Origin: Pristionchus mayeri | Taxonomy: Eukaryota > Nematoda > Chromadorea > Rhabditida > Neodiplogasteridae | Direction: 5' to 3' | Assembly (NCBI GenBank): GCA_036245805.1 | Contig: BTRK01000006.1 | Span: 43,618,520 to 43,682,519 of the forward strand | DNA length: 64,000 nt | Part shown: in pieces, positions 55,841 through 64,000 of the stretch | Numbering within the stretch: the first letter of the stretch is position 1 | How the letters are laid out: every line of letters begins with the position of its first letter | The notes under the pieces: model-generated | Database searches by the model: none | Seen by the model: only the letters and a program-made list of their open reading frames with translations | Told to the model about the DNA's origin: nothing | Program-made: the position numbers and the translations under genes

Positions 55841-58800
55841 GCCTGTGAATGAGCCAGTTCGGTAGTCTATTCAACGTGGCCGTACAGAAGTACTGAAAGG
55901 AAGACTGAACTGAATGGACGGGATGAAAATAGGAATAGCTTTTCAAAGAATCCAATGAATCACAAGGCGTAGAATCATGGTTCACATTCAAATTTGAGAG
56001 CTGACAAGGGGAGAGGAGGAAGAGATGCACGGACAGTGTGCGATTCGCATTAAATTCGGTTTAGTGTATCATGGTAGGAGCGTTAAGCCACTGTGATAGA
56101 GAACGCAAGTGTGCCACTTCAGACAGCAAAAGCAGTGTGCGTAAAAATACGAAGTGAGGCAGATTGTGCGCTATTTCCCAGACTAAAAGAAGACCAAAAC
56201 AAAAGACTGCCTTATTGGGAGGGACGGATGCAGCAGCATTCGGATATGCAGAAACCAATAACAAGCAATTCTAGCAGAATTGCTGCGAAAATAATAAACC
56301 GGGGAAGCAGGGGAATGTTTCATACTGATGGAAGGAAGGAGAGAAGGAAGGGAAATATCGGAGGGAAGAGAAAAGTACAGCAGAGATCACACTTGCACTG
56401 ACTCCAACGAGAGCCTCATGACCACTTTCCTATTTTTATGAGGCTAATGTTGTTACCGAGGCCGTGACATCTACCCAGAAGGTTAACTATATGCATATAT
56501 ATAGGCCATGGGAAACGTTGGGAACTGGAAGAGATTTCGAAATTGTATTTCGAAGCTAGATCAAGTAGTTAGTAACTACTAAACAGTTAATACTACTAGT
56601 CTTCACTCTAACAATTACTATCACAAGACTTTATTGCTTTCAAGCAAATTATTGTGCCATGGGGCGTTTCGCAATAAGGAGATCCACACTACGAAAATAT
56701 CGCAACAGTGGCAGTTTGGGGGGCTGTTGGGGGGGGGGACGCTCCTCCTTTTCTGCCAAACGGAGTGGCAATTCATAAATGTGCAATGCGTTCGGCGTAA
56801 ATGCTGCAGAAAAGGCAAGCGCTGAGAGGATAAGAGGACTATCATACAAGAAATGCCAGCATCAGAAACCAGAGATCAGAAACCAGAGATCAGAAACCAT
56901 AAACCAGACACCAGAAAGAGTTCAAACTTCAAACGATACCACAAGCTCTTTGTTTTGTACACTCTTTCACCACTCGAAGGCTAGAGAGAATGGTTAGGAT
57001 GCAGAGAGAATTCTTCAAATTTCAAAGTCTAATCAGAGCAGGCGGGCGGGGAGAAGGTGAACTACTTCTCTTCCATGACTCCCCTAGAAGGCACTTACAA
57101 GTCCATATTGACGGAACAGTCACCCTTTGTTATTCGGCTCGTGATAACTGTCAAATATTCAATACAAATACTTGAAAATGAAGAAAAATGGATACAGAGA
57201 AGCGGAGGATATGGGAGGGAGTGAACTCACTTGTTTGTGCGGAGTAGTGCTACGACTGCTTCTCGTCTGGGCATGCCTCTGTTTTCCAATGGTCAGCCAG
57301 GGAGAGGGGAGGAAGGAGAGGGAATGGAAGCGAGAGGAGAGGGGAAACTGCAAATTTCAAGGTACAGCTGCTCGTAATCCCCTCATTTACCCTCATGAGA
57401 CGCAACTCTCATCTTCATTTGCCTCGTTCTCTCACCATGCCTCCTCCCGGCTCTGCCTCTTTCCTCTCCTTCCATCCTCCCCTCCCTCTTCCCTCTCTCC
57501 CCTCTTCGCCCTCCAAATCTCTCTGTCCTCTTCACTCTTTCATCTCTGTCTCGCATCTGCTAAAGAGAGAGTGAATCGTCCCAGAGTCTCTTCCTCCTCT
57601 TCCTTCTCTCCATCTCCCTTCCTCCTCTCCTCTTCTATTATCCTATCTCTCCCCTCTATCTGTTCATCCCTCGACCCCCATATATCTCGCTCTATCTGTA
57701 CACATTATCTGCCATTCGGGCGAGCCTGATTGTTTGGGCAGTATTCATGAGCATTCATAGTAACACGCCTGTCTTCTCAATTCATCTGCTATGAATTGAA
57801 GACAAATTTGAAATTGTAATTCTCAGAATGCGCAGAAATTCTGGGCGATATTTGCATTTGCACTGATATTTTCCGCACCTGCGCTGATCTTTGCATCTGG
57901 CAGTCTCCTTTCTATTCCTCTTTCCCCTCCCTCGAAGCACTCACATTGAACTCCCTTTATGTTGACAGTGTTGCTCCTTCTCTTCCCATTAATTTCCCCC
58001 TCTGTCCCCTCCTTTCGACCTTCACTCGTTTCCATATTACTAGTTCATCTCTACCCTCTCCTCGAGGGTTCGAATTTGAATTCGTGAGTACTACTTATTT
58101 TCCCGTTTCCCTCATAAAACTCCTAATAAAATCAGAGTAGAGTGCATCTCACCTAAGTGTATCAGTTTCTTCCCAGCTCCTTCTCCGAGTCCGTTCAGTA
58201 CTAATTTCAAAGGAGTTGCAAGTTGTTTGCGCGCTACTCTTGCCATTCCGAACTTTACAGTGAACTTCTCCTCATTGCCTATCGGATTACGCGTCCGATT
58301 GACGTTCCTCCTCGCGCTTCGTTTGCTCTATTCCTTCCCATCCCACGTGCCGAACTTCCCTGTCTCTTCCCTTTTGATCTACCCGGCATTCACGTAATCG
58401 GGCAGATTACAATCGGATTAGGTTCAAGAACATCCGGAAAGAGTGATCATACTGAGTTCTCGACCTCATCCAAGAGTCTTCTATCCAACTCTCTTTCTCT
58501 CACTTTCCGTCATTTCACCTCTCCTCTCCTCGGTTTTCACTGCCTCTCCCCATTCATTTCTCCTCCTTACTCCCTGCCCACGTTCTTTCTTACTACGTCG
58601 TTCATTCCCAACTACTTTCCTCCCGTCTATTCTCACGTTCCATCAGATGTGCATTTTGATGAGCCAATAGATTAGCAAATGATTGAGAATCTTTCTGTAA
58701 TCGTTCCAGATAGAAAAAGAAGGGTTAGTTCTCTTCCCCCTCCCTTCCTCATAACCCTTCAAGGGTCATAGGACACATCGTTCACTAACCCATCGCGAAT

Positions 58801-58978
58801 CCTCTTCATTTTGCTCTGAAGTGGAATTTCGGAAGCTCTTAGTGCCTAGGATTTCTAATAACCGCAAAACATCTGCGTTATTTGAAGCATATGTTCGCCT
58901 ATTCGCGCAAGATTTGTTTTGAGACGTTTTCGAATTATCGATTTTTGCTCATAAAAAATTCAAATATTGATCTCCAGG
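55841..58978. other. 3.1 kb divergent intergenic region (SLC5 gene - / SLC7 gene +)
   Basis: It holds both promoters. 57390-57690 and 58490-58620 are strongly CT-rich on the plus strand, matching the pyrimidine-rich core promoters common in nematodes, upstream of the SLC7 start. A G-run region (ggggggctgttgggggggg) lies at about 56718-56740, and three copies of agatcagaaacc lie at 56861-56900. The long open frame at 57172-57729 is low-complexity Ser/Pro/Leu and is not called. Confidence 0.5.
56861..56900. repeat. Short tandem repeat, three copies
   Basis: The 13-14 bp unit (ag)atcagaaaccag is repeated three times. No function is apparent. Confidence 0.7.
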
Positions 58979-61900
58979 ATGACAGCCGAGGCGTCGGAGC
59001 CGCTCAAGGGTCGACCGACCGAAGAGGGCGCAGAGGAGGGCAGTGAGAGGGTAGGTCACCTCTAAATCAATTATTGATCGATCCTTTCAGGGTCTGGCCA
59101 AGTCGCTAACGCTCTTCAATGGCGTCTCCATAATTGTCGGTTGCATCATAGGCTCGGGAATCTTCGTCTCGCCTACTGGAGTGCAGGAGAGTGAGTGATT
59201 TGTTGATTGGAATAATTGGAAACAAAAGTGAATCTTAAAGAATTATCCTTTATTTGAACAAATTTTGCGATTTCAAGAAAATTTTGAAAATTCTATGAAT
59301 TTTGCGCTTGTGAGTTCACACTCACTTACTTCACCAAACACCACATGTGGATGATTTCTTTGTATGGCGCGAAACTCCCCACATTTCGCGCCTAGAGTTT
59401 GCTCAGGAACTGTATCACGTTGCATGTTTGCGCTCAAAATGTATCAGTGCACCCACGCACGTGCATCTCTTTCTATACTACCGTATTCCGCACTAAATCA
59501 GAGGCGCCTTAATTATTTCAATTCCGAATGCAAATTGGCTTCTCGGGCGCTGATTAATGCTATCAGCGTCGCTTTAGCCACTTGCCTCTCTTGAATGCTC
59601 AATGCTAGTAAACGGCTGCCTGACAAATACAAATCCGTATCTGCAAACTAGCGATCGGAGAGATAGAAGAGAGAACGTGCAGTTGAAAGAGAGTCATCTT
59701 CGCTCTCACGACGCTCACCAACTACTGTCAGCGTAATCCGACTGTTTGCGTGCGGATAGGAAAGCAAAACAACTGGCACGTCATCAGGCCAAACTGTAAT
59801 CGGAAATTGACAGTTACAGTGTACAGTAACGTGATCGAAATGTTAATAACGAAGTGTGGAAGCGCATAACAAGTTTCTCTTCGCAGGGATATTACAAATA
59901 ACAATAAATGAATTTTGCTGGCATTTTGATCTTTAAAATGAGGTATTTGAAAATTGAAATATTTGGAATTGGATGAAATGGTGATCTTTGATCTCTGCAG
60001 AGGCTGGCTCCGTCGGTCTCTCGCTAGTCGTCTGGGTGAGCTGCGGCATCTTCGCGGCCATCGGCGCCTACTGCTATGCGGAGCTGGGAACACTCATCAA
60101 GAAGTCTGGAGGTATTGAATATCGAGCAGCCAAAAACAGTGGTGTACCTGCCAAATGTTATAGTACAGTAAAAATGGCATTACGGTCGTCTTATTCTGCC
60201 CACAATCGCCATTCGATCAGTAATAAAAAGTTGTGTATATTGGTTATACAGTGATTGTTCCAGGTGATTACGCCTATATCATGGAGGCTTTCGGCCCCTT
60301 CCTTGCCTTTCTCCGTCTCTGGATCGAGGCGATGGTCGTACGGTAAGTGATATCCCACCATCAAACCTGCGATCAAAGCAACGATCAAAGTCATTATTTC
60401 TTCGAAATTCTATCATTGCTGATTTGCATATCCTAGTGAAAACATTCGTCTTTGCTAGCAATATTTTCCCTAAGATTAGTGTTAGATCCCTAGTGGAGCA
60501 TGTAGGAGCGAGTGGGGTAATTCAAGCCCCTCGATTTCTGAGTTCTTGAGTGAGCTCAAACAGAGCGATCACGGCAATAGAGAGCGAAAGACGAGATCGC
60601 AATCCGATCTGTTCCGGAAAACGTTGAGCACGAATTGACCAATGAAGTGTTGATCGATGACCAGGCTATACACGGTGTGCATTTTCCGTGATCAACACCT
60701 AGAGAGCTAAAATGAGTAGCTCAAAGAAGCGATTGAACTATGAGAGCCATAATGAAGAGAAGGGGCTACTGTAAATGTGAATTATTTCAGTCCGTGCACG
60801 GCTGCCATCGTAGCCATCACATTCGCCATCTACATGATGCGTCCCTTCTACCCCGACTGTGATCCGCCTGGGGGCATGGTTCAGCTACTGGCTGCACTTC
60901 TACTGCGTAAGCATCGGCTTTCTATAGAATAGATGTGTAGTACGGTATCCGAACTGATAGTTAGAGATCACTTTAGCGTTCCATTAGCAGGATCTTTGGT
61001 GCATATTAAGTGGATAGGATATCAGATAAGCGGTCTAGCAGATATTACAACGCATTTCCGAGAAATCCTTCGGACAACTTTGCCCTGTTATTATTGGATC
61101 CGCGAGATAGAAGTGCTTCTCTTTCAAGCTTCTTAGCAAATGAGAAATGGCGTGGCCATTCATTGAAGAGGGAAGGGTGCATAGGGGGACGTGAATAGAG
61201 GCTGCGTCCATGTGACAACACAAAGCCGCCCGTCGATCAACCAGGAATAAGCCCGCACGGGACTCTGAGTGCTCTATATTCCCCCGGAAGGAGGGCTTAG
61301 GGGAGGGAGGAAGAGGTACTAGAGGAAGCGAATGAGGACCGGAAAGAAAGAGCAATATTGGAGGATGTGTGCATAAATAGCCTGAGGAAGGAAGCGTGAT
61401 GGAAGCGATTGATGATGGATGATGATGATTGATGGAAGCGTGGCTAATTTAGAATTTTTCGGACAAATTCGTCTCCAACGGAATGGAACACATACCATCA
61501 ATGAAGGAAAAAAACAGCATCTTTTTACCATCAATGAAAGAAAACACAACATTTTTTTTAGAAACGAGTATTATTCGGTCTATTTCAGTGCTGCTCACTG
61601 CGATAAACTGCTTGAGTGTGAGATTGGCCACATTTGTGCAGGACTTCTTCACTGTGGCTAAGGCAAGTTTTGAGATTGGGGATGAACGGGGAGCTTGTAC
61701 AGTTTAAGAAACAATTCCTTATACTATTCTGTATCTCAACCACGAGAGATTTAACAAAAGGAAGAGATTGATGCCCGAATTGTGATCTATCTAATCTAGA
61801 GATCAAAGATCATCCATCCTCATTTCCAGGTCTTCGCTCTCGTCCTCATCATCGTCACCGGAGCTGTACTGCTGCTCACTGGAGAGCCCGTCTACCGCGA

Positions 61901-64000
61901 GTCATTCGAGAACATCTGGGAGGGAACATCGCGGGTAAAATCTTTAATCATCCTTATCATTTTCGAGGTATTGTGTGTATTCGCACACTTTCTTGAGCGA
62001 TGCGGATATAAACAGGGACATGGAAAGTATTCAAGTAAAAAAAAATCAATAAATTGCCTTTCAGGACTTCAAGACCGCTTCGCTTGCCTTCTACTCTGGT
62101 CTCTTCGCCTACCAGGGCTGGAACTACCTCAACTTCATCGTCGAGGAGCTCCAGAATCCCAAGAGGTAAGCGCAAACCTCTTAAAGTGATCAAAGCAAAT
62201 GATCCACGATCCGCATTCGCCTTCACAACATCCTCTAATTTACGGAGATAATACTAAATCCTTCTCGAAACCACATCATCCAATGCGGTATGGGGAGTTT
62301 TAACCTTCACAAGGACTTACAACTGATGGGTGGACATGATAATTCATTCTGGAAACACTTGCATAGCAGAGTTCTCCAGTGAACCCATTCTCCTAGTCGG
62401 AATGAACCTTTATCTTTCCAGAAACCTGCCCCTTTCCATCGCTATCTCGTGCACCGCCGTCACCGTCATCTACACGCTCACGAACGTCGCCCTGTACACA
62501 GCGATCTCGCCCGACGAGATGCTCGCATCGCCTGCTGTTGCTGTCGTGAGTAATTCGATCCTACAGTATTCATTAATAAGGTCGGTTACGGTAGAATAGC
62601 CTCCACCCCTTCATTGTGACAGAATCTATACTTACCAATCACGAACAGATATTATTAAAATTCCTTGAGAACGGTAACCCGATGCGACATTGAAAAATAT
62701 ACCAAGCACAATTTAAAAAGGCGTTTTGTTCAGCTTTTTGCCAACAAGCTCTACGGTCCCTTCGCCTTCGTCATGCCCATCTTCGTCGCTTGCTCGACGA
62801 TCGGATCCGCCAATGGTGTCATCTTCACCTCGTCTCGGTGAGCTAATTTGGGATAATGTGCAGGCTTGGCCAAATGAATCACCTCCCCATGACCACCATG
62901 ATGTCTATGAAACGAGTTTGATCGGAATCGATGACATATTTCAAGTAATCAGTGTCCTTACACGTTACCGGAGATCATTAATAGCTCCATTTATCGTCAG
63001 CATTTTTCCAACGATCTTGTACACATACAAACCAAGGCACACAATGTGGTCGATTCTGAATCCCATTTGTCTGATTCGAATGTACGGTATGAAACAATCA
63101 TAATTTCAGTCTCTTCTACGTGGGAGCCCGCGAGGGTCACATGCCCATGGTGCTCACCATGATCAACAGAAACACGAGAACCCCGCTGACTGCAGTTATC
63201 TTTACCGTGAGTTCCGACTTTTAGGAAAGCTGAAATTTGTTGGAAGCAAATGCAGAAGTAGATCAAATCGCATTTTCAGGGCTTCCTCTCGCTCTGCTAT
63301 CTGCTGCTCTCGGACGACATCTTCAAGCTGATCAACTACATCCAGGTGAGATCAAAGATAAAAATACGTAAATTACGATTATATTTGAGATCTCCTACTG
63401 GCTCGCCATCGGAATGGCCATTGCCGCTCTGTTCTATCTGAGAAGGACGATGCCTGACGCGCCTCGACCCATCAAGGTACTGTATTTACCGTCGTAAATG
63501 TTACTTACCGTACTTCAAGGTGCTAAGGGTACTGTAATACTACTACCTTCAATAATTAAAACTTGGCAGGTCAACCTCATCTGGCCTATAATCTTCTTCA
63601 TTGGCTGCTGTGCGCTGGTGATCGTGCCGATTCTCGGCTCTCCCAAGGATACCGGTAGGATTACTGTAGGACCCGATCGACAAATGACTTATTTTCAGCC
63701 ATCGGCATTTGCATCATGCTTACGGGAGTGCCGGTGTACTTCATCTTCGTCGCGTGGAAGAACAAGCCGGCATTCTTTAACAAGGTAGATCATTTTCGAG
63801 AAATGTTACTACGGTTTTCTAATTCTGTTCACTCTCTCGCAAATCCAGTCGAAAAAGTGTAGACTTTCGAAATCTTAAATCACTTTCTGGTTCATTATTC
63901 GGCTTTTGCTTCAGCTTTAAAAAGTAATCATTTCAGGCTTCTGATGCCATCACTGTATTCTGCCAGAAGCTCATGATGGTCGTCGACGACAGCAAGGACG
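58979..64000 (+). CDS. LAT-type heteromeric amino acid transporter (SLC7), cut by window end
   Basis: Sixteen phased exons are visible: 58979-59050, 59091-59190, 60001-60111, 60264-60342, 60791-60906, 61589-61662, 61830-61934, 62065-62165, 62422-62545, 62734-62837, 63110-63206, 63280-63345, 63390-63476, 63570-63654, 63699-63784, 63937-64000+. They give about 490 aa, so only the C-terminus is missing. Signatures are [17 protein letters not shown] (substrate-site GSGIF), [42 protein letters not shown] with the Cys that links LATs to a 4F2-type heavy chain, [16 protein letters not shown] and [14 protein letters not shown]. It is an obligate exchanger of neutral amino acids at the plasma membrane and belongs to the group of C. 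elegans aat-1/2/3. Exon 6 ends with a GC donor (aag|gcaagt). The ATG is preceded by an acceptor (tctccag). Confidence 0.92.

Noticed and set aside
57172..57729. 185-codon open frame in the SLC5/SLC7 intergenic region
   Set aside because: Low-complexity Ser/Leu/Pro translation of a CT-rich tract with no homology or splice context. It is better explained as a pyrimidine-rich promoter region.
1..64000. Operon, defence island, CRISPR, phage or plasmid features
   Set aside because: Every supported gene is spliced and eukaryotic. The repeated palindromes are transposon arms of irregular spacing, not CRISPR-like arrays.

Overview
The window looks like a piece of nematode nuclear genome. Small exons (roughly 30 to 220 nt) are separated by short introns ending in TTTCAG-like acceptors. 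Several start codons lie a few bases after such an acceptor, as expected for spliced-leader trans-splicing. The gene set has clear nematode relatives: AIP1/UNC-78, NF-YA, RME-4/connecdenn, a LAT-type amino acid transporter and a C6-like secreted protein. The very short exons suggest a diplogastrid-like worm, but that placement is a guess. No virus, plasmid, CRISPR array or bacterial operon is seen.

Layout. 1-5.2 kb is a pile of nested palindromic (fold-back) elements, with one truncated mariner and one tRNA-like relic. 5.9-6.6 kb holds a small secreted cysteine-rich protein gene (+). 7.06-12.6 kb is a 20-exon AIP1/UNC-78 WD40 gene (-) with a 1.03 kb fold-back element in intron 1. 14.1-20.4 kb is a 24-exon sirtuin gene (-) of SIRT7 type with an AT-hook and a long acidic tail. 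It is divergent from an NF-YA gene (+, 21.5-25.7 kb). 25.7-30.2 kb is non-genic and holds a degenerate TIR element. 30.2-43.7 kb is rme-4/DENND1 (-). Its introns carry a mariner inside a palindrome and a 5.3 kb intron with an RTE-type LINE inside another palindrome. 44.9-46.8 kb is a small single-pass membrane protein gene with a PPxY motif (-). 49.7-55.8 kb is an SLC5 sodium/solute symporter gene (-) with a dead mariner in one intron. 58.98 kb to the right edge is a LAT-type SLC7 transporter gene (+), cut by the window end.

I rebuilt exon chains by hand. For AIP1, the sirtuin, NF-YA, SLC5, SLC7, the C6-like gene and the membrane protein, every intron phase closes in frame. The unresolved parts are the first exon(s) of rme-4 and one NF-YA intron that lacks an AG acceptor. 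The genes are unrelated housekeeping, trafficking and transport functions and do not form a pathway. The most unusual aspect of the window is the nested fold-back transposons. Because one arm preserves the uninterrupted sequence, the order of insertion can be read directly.
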